Part shown: positions 8,447 to 16,482 of the stretch, one piece after another
Layout of the letters: the number at the start of each line of letters is the position of its first letter
Position numbering within the stretch: the first letter of the stretch is position 1
NCBI GenBank assembly: GCA_045650185.1
Contig: JAZRQY010000016.1
Span: 1-40,078, forward strand
Source: Scatosoma sp045650185
GTDB lineage: Bacteria; Bacillota; Clostridia; Christensenellales; Borkfalkiaceae
Direction: 5' to 3'
DNA: 40,078 nt
Translations under genes and position numbers: made by a program
The notes under the pieces: generated by a model
Told to the model about the DNA's origin: nothing
Seen by the model: only the letters and a program-made list of their open reading frames with translations
The model's database searches: none

Positions 8447-9481
8447 TTATTTTTTAAATCTGCCGTACACTTCATTGACCTTGCAGGAGTAGGAAAAGGT
8501 TGCCTCGTAGTCCTTTAAAATTTTTAAGAGCTCACCAACCTGGCGTTTGCGGATAATACAGACGACGAGGGTATGTTCCTTATGCGTATACATGCCTTGT
8601 GCATGCAGGGTCGTTACCCCTCTGCCCAGCTTGGACATAATCTCTGCGGAAAGCTCCTCGGGCTTATCGGTAATGATTTCAAATTTATAACCACTTCTCA
8701 AGCCCTGCAACATATAATCCACCACGAGGTTGGAAAGGAAAATATTCAAAAGGGTAGAGATGACGGGGTTGAAGTCAAAACTGATAGGAGAAATCTGGAA
8801 TCCGTAAACGAAGAATGCTAAGCCGACGATTGAGGAGTCCAGAGCAAACGCTACCCAAGCGATACTGTGTTCGGGGTGGAAATGCTTAATGAGGGCGGAG
8901 ATGGCATAGGTGCCACCCGACGCGCCAAAGCGACGGAGCATAAGCGAAAACCCAAGACCGGAAACTACGCCCACGCCGATTGCGGCAAAGACAACGTTGT
9001 TTTCCTTGGGGGAAAGCTCGCTGATGGCGTCGTAGTAGGGGAGCCCAATGCTCTCGTTTAACCACTTGAACAGCATCATCAAACCCGATTGCATCAGCAT
9101 ATAGGTAATCAACACAAAGCCCGTCTTACGGCTGACGAAAATGGCAACCAAGATAAAGATGGGGGCGTTAAAGACGACCATCAAGATACTCATATTCGTC
9201 GTCACTTCGCCAACGCCGAGGGTGGATAAAAAGTTGCCGACAATGGAGGCAAGACCGGTTACGCCACCGGGCGCAAAGTTGTTATAGTTGGAAAAATAAA
9301 AAAGCGAAAAGGAAACAAGAAGCGCTGCCAAAAAGCAGGTGCCGAGGTCGACCAGCAACGTTTTGATATGCCAGTCATCCGTTTGCGCCGGCGTGGGCAG
9401 ATGAGGTTTTTTTAATGTTTTTTCTTTTTCCTGCTGACCTTGCTGTTGCTGTTCTTGCTGTTGTTGTTCTGGATACTCCAT
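8447..9481 (-). CDS. YitT-family membrane protein (DUF161 plus DUF2179)
   Basis: A 344-residue membrane protein of the YitT/YpjC group; its biochemical role is not established. After a charged, glutamine-rich N-terminal tail (residues 1-40, with two runs of four Gln) come five or six membrane segments. The family hallmark NNFAPGGVTGLASI is near residue 70 and RRFGASGGTYAIS near residue 185. The C-terminal domain (residues about 262-344) is cytoplasmic DUF2179, with YKFEIITDKPEELSAEIM and GRGVTTLHAQGMYT. The poly-Gln head is not usual in the family and is encoded by mixed CAA/CAG codons. The ATG has GAGG nine bases upstream. The gene is divergent from the ECF operon, sharing the AT-rich 213-base gap. 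Confidence 0.85.
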   Translation of the reverse strand: MEYPEQQQQEQQQQGQQEKEKTLKKPHLPTPAQTDDWHIKTLLVDLGTCFLAALLVSFSLFYFSNYNNFAPGGVTGLASIVGNFLSTLGVGEVTTNMSILMVVFNAPIFILVAIFVSRKTGFVLITYMLMQSGLMMLFKWLNESIGLPYYDAISELSPKENNVVFAAIGVGVVSGLGFSLMLRRFGASGGTYAISALIKHFHPEHSIAWVAFALDSSIVGLAFFVYGFQISPISFDFNPVISTLLNIFLSNLVVDYMLQGLRSGYKFEIITDKPEELSAEIMSKLGRGVTTLHAQGMYTHKEHTLVVCIIRKRQVGELLKILKDYEATFSYSCKVNEVYGRFKK

Positions 9482-9621
9482 AATTATACCTCAATGGCCT
9501 TTTATACCATTATGATAATCCTTTTAATAAAAAAAAGCAAGGATTTTATTATAAAAAAATGCCGAGTTGTAAAAAAAATGCAAAAAAGTAAGTTTGCTAA
9601 AAAAATTTCACTTGTTTTTCA

Positions 9622-9650
9622 TTGTAATTCAGTTGTCTTTTTGGTATAAT
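9622..9650 (+). promoter_or_regulatory. Promoter of the ecf-truA operon
   Basis: TTGTAA (9622-9627), 17-base spacer, perfect TATAAT (9645-9650). Transcription would start about 37 bases before the ATG at 9695, which has AGGAG (9677-9681) ahead of it. No riboswitch-like structure is seen in the short leader. The rest of the 9482-9694 gap is AT-rich and holds only a weak minus-strand promoter candidate for the YitT gene. Confidence 0.7.
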
Positions 9651-9694
9651 ATACCTTGAGTTAGTACGTAATTTTTAGGAGTGAATGCATCCCT

Positions 9695-11581
9695 ATGCAA
9701 GCCATTCGTTTCAACAAGGTCTGTTTCAGTTATGAAACAGAGAATTCTAACGCGGTAGATACGCCGTTCGCGGAGAGCTCCTCGCAAGAGGAGAGCTTTG
9801 CGTTACGCAAAATTGATTTCTCCGTGGAAGAGGGTGAATTTGTTGCGGTGCTTGGACACAATGGCAGCGGCAAATCGACCTTGGCGAGATTGATTGACGG
9901 CTTGCTTACCCCGACGGACGGGGAAATTACCGTACTTGGCTTGGACGCTCGTGAACCGAAGAATTTGTTTGAAATTCGCAGACAGGTGGGGATTGTCTTC
10001 CAAAACCCCGACAACCAGACGGTTGCGTCAATCGTAGAGGACGACGTGGCGTTTGGCCCGGAAAATGTCGGCGTAGAGAGGGAAGAAATCGGGCGCAGAA
10101 TCACCTTTGCGTTAGACGCCGTGGGGATGTCGGAATATCGCCATTCCACGCCTACGAGGCTTTCGGGTGGACAAAAGCAACGCATTGCGATTGCCGGCGC
10201 TCTGGCATTAAAACCGAAGATTTTGATTTTAGACGAATCGACGGCGATGCTCGACCCCTTGGGTAGAAAAGAGGTAATGGACGTCGTTTTGCGCCTGAAT
10301 AAAGAAGAGAAGATGACGGTTCTGCTGATCACCCATTTCCCCGAGGAAGCGATGCTTGCCGATCGTGCAATCGTTATGCACGGTGGAGAAATCGTCTTGG
10401 AGGGCGAACCCAAAACGGTGCTTTCAGACGAGGCGCGCCTTCGTGAATACTCTTTGGCGTTACCGCACGCATATCAGCTTTGCAGGGCGTTATCGGCAGG
10501 TGGATTGACCGTTGACGATTGCATGGATGAGGAAGTCTTGGCTGGCGAGATTGTCCGTAAGCTTAAAGACGGCGCAACGGTGTTAGAACTGCCGAGGGCA
10601 GAACAACCCTTCTTCCCCATCAAAGACGGCGCAAAAGCGGTGGTTGCAGAAAACGTATCGCACGTCTACAATCCGAAATCCCCCTTTGAAACGTATGCTT
10701 TAAACGGCGCAACCGTGACGGTGGACAGCGGTGAATTCTTTGGTATTATCGGCTATACGGGTAGTGGTAAATCCACGTTCGTGCAGCATTTAAACGCTCT
10801 TATAAAATTACCGTCGGCGGAAAAACGCTATCGCCCCAAGCGCAAAAAAGGAGAAGAGCTCCCCGTTCGCTTAATGGTGGCAGGGTACGATTTAACGGAC
10901 AAAAAGACGGATTTCCGTTCCCTTAGAAAGAACGTGGGCATGGTATTTCAGTACCCTGAATATCAGCTGTTTGCAGAAACGGTCTTTGAAGACGTAGCCT
11001 TTGGGCTTCGGAACTTTTCCGATCGTCCTTTATCGCAACAAGAAACCGAGTATGCGGTTCGAGAGGCGTTGGAGATGGTAGGTCTGTCGTATGAGGCGGT
11101 GAAGGATCGTTCCCCGTTCGAATTGTCGGGCGGACAAAAGCGCCGTGTGGCGATTGCAGGTGTTTTGGTGTCCAGACCGCAAATTTTGGTCTTGGACGAG
11201 CCTGCCGCAGGGCTTGATCCGCAGGGCAAAGCAGAGATTATGCAGCTATTGCATAAGGTGCATTCCGAATGGTGCAAGACGGTAATCGTTGTTTCTCACG
11301 ACATGGATGAAATCAGCGAACATTGTACCAAGGTGGCGGCTTTTGGAGGCGGCAAAGTACTGGCGCAGGGGACGCCGCAAGAGGTATTTTCTTCGATAGA
11401 AAAGGTACGGGAGATGGGGCTGGATACTCCGTTCACCGCAAAGCTGACCTTTGCGCTCTCTCGTCTTGGCGTGCAGATTGACTCTGACTTAACCAGAGCG
11501 GATTTTGTAAAAAAAGTATTGCTTTACGCAAAAAATGGCGGGGCGCAAATAGGTTGCAACGGAGGTGACGACAATGGCTGA
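9695..11581 (+). CDS. ecfA: ECF transporter ATPase, EcfA1-EcfA2 fusion
   Basis: A 628-residue protein carrying both ATPase subunits of an energy-coupling factor transporter in one chain. Domain 1 (residues 1-285) has Walker A GHNGSGKST (Lys60), Q-loop FQNPDNQ, signature LSGGQKQR and Walker B ILILDESTAMLDP. After a linker, domain 2 (about 310-590) has Walker A GYTGSGKST (Lys359), Q-loop FQYPEYQLFAETV, signature LSGGQKRR and LVLDEPAAGLDP, the EcfA2 type. Order and motif types match the usual separate genes ecfA1 and ecfA2. There is no stop or ribosome site between the halves. Domain 1 also has about 15 extra polar residues (from ENSNAV) just before the FALRKI strand. With EcfT and membrane S-proteins encoded elsewhere, it would power uptake of vitamins or metals. 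It overlaps ecfT by eight bases. Confidence 0.92.
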   Translation: MQAIRFNKVCFSYETENSNAVDTPFAESSSQEESFALRKIDFSVEEGEFVAVLGHNGSGKSTLARLIDGLLTPTDGEITVLGLDAREPKNLFEIRRQVGIVFQNPDNQTVASIVEDDVAFGPENVGVEREEIGRRITFALDAVGMSEYRHSTPTRLSGGQKQRIAIAGALALKPKILILDESTAMLDPLGRKEVMDVVLRLNKEEKMTVLLITHFPEEAMLADRAIVMHGGEIVLEGEPKTVLSDEARLREYSLALPHAYQLCRALSAGGLTVDDCMDEEVLAGEIVRKLKDGATVLELPRAEQPFFPIKDGAKAVVAENVSHVYNPKSPFETYALNGATVTVDSGEFFGIIGYTGSGKSTFVQHLNALIKLPSAEKRYRPKRKKGEELPVRLMVAGYDLTDKKTDFRSLRKNVGMVFQYPEYQLFAETVFEDVAFGLRNFSDRPLSQQETEYAVREALEMVGLSYEAVKDRSPFELSGGQKRRVAIAGVLVSRPQILVLDEPAAGLDPQGKAEIMQLLHKVHSEWCKTVIVVSHDMDEISEHCTKVAAFGGGKVLAQGTPQEVFSSIEKVREMGLDTPFTAKLTFALSRLGVQIDSDLTRADFVKKVLLYAKNGGAQIGCNGGDDNG

Positions 11582-12395
11582 CGTTTCCTTCGGACAATAT
11601 TATCCTGCTTCTTCCTTCGCGCATAAGTTGGACCCTCGCATAAAGCTGTTGTTTTTAATTGCGTATATCGTTGCCGTCTTTTTGGCGACCACCTTTTGGG
11701 GATTAGGGGTATGCGCTGTGGCGTTGCTCTTTTGCGTGATTTTCTCCCGAGTTCCTATCGGGAAACTACTGAAATCGGTCAAGGGAGTGTTATTCCTGTT
11801 GCTGTTTACGGCGCTGTTAAACGTGTTTTTCTACAGCCCTAAGGAGGGAGAAACCGCGCTGTGGAGCTGGCAATTTTTGCATATCTATACGGGCGGATTG
11901 GTTGCGGCAGGGTTCTTGATTGCTCGTCTGTTTTTATTGGTAATGGGCTCGTCGCTGCTCACGCTTACGACCACGCCCGTTGCATTGACGGACGGATTAG
12001 AGAGCTTGCTTACCCCCTTAAAATGGATGAAAGTACCCGTCCACGACATCGCCTTGATTATGTCGATTGCGCTTAGATTTATTCCTATTCTGACGGACGA
12101 AACGTCGAGGATTATGAATGCGCAAAAAGCTCGTGGCGCGGACTTTGAAACGGGCGGCTTATTTAAGCGGATGCAGGCGATTGTGCCGGTCTTGATACCG
12201 CTGCTCATCAGCGCCTTCCGCCGTGCGGACGAACTGGGGGATGCGATGGATGCCCGCTGTTATGCAGGCAGTAAAACGCGCACGAAATACAAAAAACTCC
12301 GCTTGGGCTGGCGTGATTTGGTTGCCGCTATCTTTGGCTTGGCGATGCTGGCTGGGGTTATTGTGTTAAAGATTACGTTGCCCGGCATCATCTAA
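11574..12395 (+). CDS. ecfT: ECF transporter transmembrane subunit EcfT
   Basis: A 273-residue membrane scaffold that couples the ATPases to substrate-binding S-components. Near the N-terminus it has the FGQYYPASSFAHKLDPRIKL segment typical of EcfT, then several hydrophobic segments, and on the C-terminal side the two Ala-Arg-containing coupling motifs, QKARGADFETGG and AMDARCYAG, which contact the ATPase grooves. The second motif has ARC where ARG is the general form; this is a variant I know from other Firmicutes. The ATG at 11574 is eight bases after GGAGG (11561-11565) and overlaps the end of the ATPase gene as ATGGCTGA, so translation is coupled. A GTG at 11565 lies inside the ribosome site and was rejected. 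Confidence 0.92.
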   Translation: MADVSFGQYYPASSFAHKLDPRIKLLFLIAYIVAVFLATTFWGLGVCAVALLFCVIFSRVPIGKLLKSVKGVLFLLLFTALLNVFFYSPKEGETALWSWQFLHIYTGGLVAAGFLIARLFLLVMGSSLLTLTTTPVALTDGLESLLTPLKWMKVPVHDIALIMSIALRFIPILTDETSRIMNAQKARGADFETGGLFKRMQAIVPVLIPLLISAFRRADELGDAMDARCYAGSKTRTKYKKLRLGWRDLVAAIFGLAMLAGVIVLKITLPGII

Positions 12396-12425
12396 GGCGA
12401 ACGATAGACGATTGAGGAGAAAGGT

Positions 12426-13169
12426 ATGTTATACGTACTCAAAATTGCATATGACGGTACGGAATACGCAGGCTGGCAACGCCAGAAAAACGCCTTTTCC
12501 GTACAACAATGTTTAGAGGAAGCGCTTTTGACGGCGTTGCATATCGACGTGCGGATTACGGCGAGCGGTAGAACGGATGCAGGTGTGCATGCCGCAGGGC
12601 AAGTGTGTCACTTTAAGGCGGATCTCACCGTACCTGCCGAGCGTATGCCGGACTGCTTAAACGTATACCTGCCCCCCTCCATTCGCGTATTAGAGGGGTG
12701 GGAAGGCGAAGAAGGCTTTGATGCTTGCAGAACCGCAAAGCGAAAGACTTACCGCTATACCGTCTATGAGGGCACTCGTGAACATCCTCTTTTGGAACGT
12801 TTTGCAACGAGAGTGGAAAAACTGCCCCCGATAGAGGCGTTGCAAGAGGTGGCAAGGGCGCTGGAGGGCGAGCATGATTTTAAGGCGTTTTGCGCCAGCG
12901 GCTCTTCGGCGAAGACAACCGTTCGTACCGTGTATTCGGTAAAACTTTGCCCTCGGATAGAGTACGGCGTGCAGGTGCTGGACGTGTTCGTGTGTGGCAA
13001 CGGATTTTTGTATAATATGGTGCGTACGATGGTGGGTGAACTGTTGGACGTCGCTTCGGGTAGGCGCAGTATGGATAGCCTGCAAGAGGCGTTTGCGACA
13101 GGGGCTAGGCACTTGGTCGGGAAGAACTTTGCGGCGAAGGGCTTAACGCTGATGTCGGTAGAATATTAA
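12426..13169 (+). CDS. truA: tRNA pseudouridine(38-40) synthase TruA
   Basis: A 247-residue enzyme that converts uridines 38-40 of the tRNA anticodon arm to pseudouridine. The start LKIAYDGTEYAGWQRQ is diagnostic, as is SGRTDAGVHA with catalytic Asp51 and the later NGFLYNMVRTMVGEL. Length is normal. AGGAGA precedes the ATG, and the gene follows ecfT after 30 bases, the common Firmicutes order ecfA1-ecfA2-ecfT-truA. Confidence 0.95.
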   Translation: MLYVLKIAYDGTEYAGWQRQKNAFSVQQCLEEALLTALHIDVRITASGRTDAGVHAAGQVCHFKADLTVPAERMPDCLNVYLPPSIRVLEGWEGEEGFDACRTAKRKTYRYTVYEGTREHPLLERFATRVEKLPPIEALQEVARALEGEHDFKAFCASGSSAKTTVRTVYSVKLCPRIEYGVQVLDVFVCGNGFLYNMVRTMVGELLDVASGRRSMDSLQEAFATGARHLVGKNFAAKGLTLMSVEY

Positions 13170-13186
13170 AATATGGGAGAAAAACA

Positions 13187-14035
13187 ATGACGAATCCGGG
13201 TTGGTTTTCGGTGTTTGATTGGTTGGTGAACAACTTTGCGCTTGCCTTGTACCAGCAAAAACAACGAATGAATAAATACCAAATACTCGCTATTTTTGCA
13301 ATTGCAGGTGCGCTGTGGTTAATCACCTTCCTTTTGCAAGGTTTTGCGTTATATAAAATGGCGAAAAAGACGGGCGCTAAGCGCAAATACTTGGCGTTCG
13401 TTCCCTTTGCATACACGCTGCTTGTAGAAGAGCTTGCAGGGGAGATTTCCTACTTTGGGCGCAAGGTAAAGCACTTGGGCTTGTGGGCGATGATTTTGGA
13501 AATTATTTCCGTCATCTATCACGCTTTTGTGGTGTGGGCGATGGCTGTGTTGTACGTTAAAAACGGGGCGTCGTTGCAGTACGTTATCAACGACGGTTTT
13601 GTGCAACCTATGTGGTCGCTGTCGGGGTCGGCGCTTTACTGGAAAGAGTTTTATGAGTGTGGCGTAGAAGCCTTAATTGCGCTGGTAGAGTTGATTATTT
13701 TCATGATGCTGTATATGGGGCTGTATAAGCGGTACGCGTATAACAATGCGACTATGCTCAGCGTCATAGGGCTGTTTATTCCCTTTTTTAAGCCGATTGC
13801 CGTGTTGTGTCTGCACAGACGTGATCCGATTGATTACGAGGCGATTCTTCGCGCAAGACGAGAGGCGTATCGTCGTCAACAATGGGGCACTCCCTACGGC
13901 AACCCCTACGGCAATTCGCAGGGCTACCAGAATCCCCCTCAAGAGGAGAAACCGAAGGACCCGTTTGAGGAGTTTTCAGGGGAAAACAACGGGGATACGC
14001 AAAATAAGAATGGGGAGAACGATTTCTTTAGTTGA
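13187..14035 (+). CDS. Hypothetical membrane protein
   Basis: A 282-residue protein I cannot assign. It has about four membrane segments: near residues 30-52, 95-122, 163-190 and 195-212. Between the first two lies a basic stretch with KKTGAKRKYLAFVPFA, a pattern seen in several small Firmicutes membrane proteins. The last 80 residues are soluble and low in complexity, rich in Arg (REAYRRQQW), then Gly, Tyr, Asn and Pro (two GNPYGN-like units), ending in an acidic, Asn-rich tail. It lies 17 bases after truA with GGGAG before the ATG and closes the ecf operon just before a terminator. Nothing in the sequence suggests a function linked to ECF transport. Confidence 0.75.
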   Translation: MTNPGWFSVFDWLVNNFALALYQQKQRMNKYQILAIFAIAGALWLITFLLQGFALYKMAKKTGAKRKYLAFVPFAYTLLVEELAGEISYFGRKVKHLGLWAMILEIISVIYHAFVVWAMAVLYVKNGASLQYVINDGFVQPMWSLSGSALYWKEFYECGVEALIALVELIIFMMLYMGLYKRYAYNNATMLSVIGLFIPFFKPIAVLCLHRRDPIDYEAILRARREAYRRQQWGTPYGNPYGNSQGYQNPPQEEKPKDPFEEFSGENNGDTQNKNGENDFFS

Positions 14036-14072
14036 TTCTCTTTTCTAAATAGGCAAAAATCAAATAAGAGAT

Positions 14073-14102
14073 AAGCGGAAATTATATTTTCCGCTTTTTT
14101 TT
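14073..14102 (+). terminator. Terminator of the ecf-truA operon
   Basis: A 9-bp stem (AAGCGGAAA at 14073-14081 with TTTCCGCTT at 14088-14096), loop TTATAT, followed by a run of Ts to 14103. Confidence 0.9.
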
Positions 14103-14124
14103 TGAAAAAAATTTGTCAAAACAG

Positions 14125-14153
14125 TTTACATCATAACAAAGTTATGATACAAT
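14125..14153 (+). promoter_or_regulatory. Promoter of the mnmE operon, with palindrome in the spacer
   Basis: TTTACA (14125-14130), 17-base spacer, TACAAT (14148-14153). Positions 14130-14148 form a perfect 8-3-8 inverted repeat, ATCATAAC-AAA-GTTATGAT, that fills the spacer and touches both promoter boxes. That is where a repressor dimer would block RNA polymerase. The palindrome resembles no operator I can name with confidence. The 37-base leader then carries GGAGGG seven bases before the mnmE ATG. Confidence 0.65.
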
Positions 14154-14190
14154 ATTAACGAAAGTTATACCAAAAAAGGAGGGTGTAGAT

Positions 14191-15537
14191 ATGCTAATGG
14201 AAGAAACGATAGCGGCAATAGCAACGCCTGCAGGAAAAGGCGGAGTTGCGATTATTCGTTTAAGCGGCAGAAATCCGCTGGAAATTACGGCGCAGATGTT
14301 TACCCCTTCTGGAAAAACTGCGGTACCTGATTTTCAGCCGTACCGTCTGTATCCGGGGACGATTGCATGCGACGGATTTACCGACTACGGAATGGCGGTG
14401 TATTTCAAGGCTCCGCACAGTTACACGGGCGAGGACGTCGTAGAATTCCAATGCCACGGCGGCGAGAGTATCGCAAGAGGGGTGCTGAAAAAAGCTCTTT
14501 CGTTGGGTGCGAAAAGCGCAGGCAAGGGGGAATTTACGAAGCGTGCGTTCTTGAACGGAAAATTGTCGCTTGCTTCAGCGGAAGGGGTTGCCGATATGAT
14601 CAACGGCGAGAGCGCGGCAGAGGTCAAGGCTGGCTATATGCTGTACAGCGAAAAGCTGACGGCAGAGGTGGTTTCTGCGCAGGAACGCTTAAAAAACCTG
14701 TTGGCTGGCATTGACGTATCCGTCGATTATCCCGAAGAGGATATCGAGGAACAGCATATTGGCGAATTGAAGACGGCGTTGCAAACTCTGCACGTGGACT
14801 TGCAAAAACTGCTGTCTACCTATTCGCTTGGTAAAAAAATCAAATCGGGCGTTACCGTTGCAATTTGCGGTAAGCCGAATACGGGGAAAAGCTCCCTTCT
14901 CAATCGTCTGCTTGGGTACGATAAAGCCATCGTATCCTCGGTGGCAGGTACGACTCGTGATGCGGTGGAAGGCACGATAGAAATTCGTGGTACGAAGTTT
15001 AATCTATACGACACGGCAGGTGTGCGTGATAGTGAGGACGATATCGAAAATATCGGTATCACCCGCGCAGAGAGCATCATTCGCGCCTCAGACGTAGCGG
15101 TGTTTGTTGCCGACTTATCCCGTGGCGTGGACGAAGAGGACGCGCGCGTGCTGACAATGGTGCAGGACAAGCCCTTGATTAAGGTATTCAACAAGGTGGA
15201 TGCTACCTCGGATGATACGGACACGGATGCGGACGTGCACACCTCTGCGGTGACGGGCGAGGGGATAGAACGATTGAAGGCGCTCCTGTACGAGAGAGGC
15301 TTTGGCGGCGACCAAGCCGAGGATGCGGCGTTCTTGATTGAACAGCGGCATTTTGATGCGCTTTCGCGTGCGGCGGATAGCCTGCGCCTTGCGATTACGG
15401 CTTGCGATTTCCAGCCCTTGGACTTAATCGGCATTGACGTAAAGGCGGCTTGGGACGCTCTGGGGGAAATTACGGGCGAAACCGCGACGGAAGCAATCAT
15501 CACGGAGATTTTTGAAAAGTTCTGCGTAGGGAAATAA
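14191..15537 (+). CDS. mnmE: tRNA uridine-5-carboxymethylaminomethyl GTPase MnmE
   Basis: A 448-residue GTPase that, with MnmG, modifies the wobble uridine of tRNAs. It has the N-terminal folate-binding domain (starting EETIAAIATPAGKGG, with YTGEDVVEFQCHGG near residue 78) and a central helical region. The inserted G domain has GKPNTGKSS near 227, DTAG, and NKVD. The C-terminal FCVGK matches the conserved C-[ILV]-GK end whose Cys is catalytic. All parts are intact and length is normal. The ATG at 14191 is seven bases after GGAGGG; the second ATG at 14197 is spaced less well. It is the first gene of a run reaching to 25171. Confidence 0.96.
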   Translation: MLMEETIAAIATPAGKGGVAIIRLSGRNPLEITAQMFTPSGKTAVPDFQPYRLYPGTIACDGFTDYGMAVYFKAPHSYTGEDVVEFQCHGGESIARGVLKKALSLGAKSAGKGEFTKRAFLNGKLSLASAEGVADMINGESAAEVKAGYMLYSEKLTAEVVSAQERLKNLLAGIDVSVDYPEEDIEEQHIGELKTALQTLHVDLQKLLSTYSLGKKIKSGVTVAICGKPNTGKSSLLNRLLGYDKAIVSSVAGTTRDAVEGTIEIRGTKFNLYDTAGVRDSEDDIENIGITRAESIIRASDVAVFVADLSRGVDEEDARVLTMVQDKPLIKVFNKVDATSDDTDTDADVHTSAVTGEGIERLKALLYERGFGGDQAEDAAFLIEQRHFDALSRAADSLRLAITACDFQPLDLIGIDVKAAWDALGEITGETATEAIITEIFEKFCVGK

Positions 15538-15558
15538 TACGAGAGATAAGGGAATAAT

Positions 15559-16452
15559 ATGGTTAATTTAGAACTTTACAAGGTATTTTATACGGTAGCA
15601 AAATGCGGTAGCTTGACGCGCGCCGCAGAGGAGTTGTATATTTCGCAACCTGCCGTTTCGCAATCCATCAAGCAATTGGAAACACAGCTGGGTGTTTCTC
15701 TGTTTAACCGTACTCATAGGGGTATGGAGCTTTCCGCGCAGGGCGGCAAAGTGATTTTTGACAAGGTAGAGGCGGCGTTGGGGCTTTTCAACGAGGCGCA
15801 GGTAATGCTTTCGCAGATTAACAGCTCGGCGACGGGTACGATTCGAATTGGCGCATCGGACACGATTTTTGAATACGTTTTAGCGGATAAGATTGTCGAA
15901 TTCCACGAAAAATATCCTGCCGTGAAAATCGAGCTCATCTCCGATTATTCTCCGCAGACGTTGGAGGAATTAAAAAACGGCGCAATCGACGTCGCATTCG
16001 TCAATCTGCCGATGAAGTTGGACGAAGACTTGCAGCTGCACGGCAACTTCAAACGCCTGACGGACGTATTTATTACGGGGAAAAAATATTCCGAACTTGC
16101 AGAGGGTACGGTTTCCCTTTCTACGCTGAAAAAATATCCGTTGATTACGCTGGATAAGGACACGGTTGCGACAAAATCGCTGAATCGTTTCCTTTCTTCC
16201 GTAGGGATTGAGTTGCAATCCTCAATCGAAATCGGTAGTTGGGAGCTGATGAAACGCCTTGTGGCGCAGGGCATGGGCATCGGCGTTATTCCCAAAGAAT
16301 ATGCGGAAAAGGAAATCGCAGAAGGTACGTTGCAGGTGGTGGAAACAGATCCGCCCTTGTCCGTTCGCTCGGTGGGGATGGTCTTGCCGAAGAATACGAC
16401 GGCATCCTATGCTTTGCGGATGTTTTTGCAACTTTTTGGCGTAAAACTGTAA
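15559..16452 (+). CDS. LysR-family transcriptional regulator
   Basis: A 297-residue regulator. The N-terminal winged helix-turn-helix (residues 1-60) has the classic LysR pattern VAKCGSLTRAAEELYISQPA followed by VSQSIKQLE and LFNRTHRGMELS. The rest (about 90-297) is the periplasmic-binding-like effector domain, with TIRIGASDTIFEYVL and DVAFVNLP. The effector is unknown; in general outline it resembles the CysL/YwfK type. It lies 21 bases after mnmE with AAGGGA before the ATG and 30 bases before lepA, so it is part of the operon. LysR genes are more often divergent from a target, so its target may be elsewhere. Confidence 0.9.
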   Translation: MVNLELYKVFYTVAKCGSLTRAAEELYISQPAVSQSIKQLETQLGVSLFNRTHRGMELSAQGGKVIFDKVEAALGLFNEAQVMLSQINSSATGTIRIGASDTIFEYVLADKIVEFHEKYPAVKIELISDYSPQTLEELKNGAIDVAFVNLPMKLDEDLQLHGNFKRLTDVFITGKKYSELAEGTVSLSTLKKYPLITLDKDTVATKSLNRFLSSVGIELQSSIEIGSWELMKRLVAQGMGIGVIPKEYAEKEIAEGTLQVVETDPPLSVRSVGMVLPKNTTASYALRMFLQLFGVKL

Positions 16453-16482
16453 TTTTTAGGAACGAATTGAGATAGAAAAACT

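Noticed and set aside
9509..9519. ATTATGATAAT palindrome upstream of the YitT gene, similar to part of a Fur or PerR site
   Set aside because: Only 11 bases match and such AT-rich half-palindromes are expected by chance in this gap; no flanking half sites are present.
9440..9649. Plus-strand frame of 69 codons in the YitT-ecf gap
   Set aside because: It overlaps the start of the YitT gene and the ecf promoter, is made of AT-rich spacer, and has no ribosome site.
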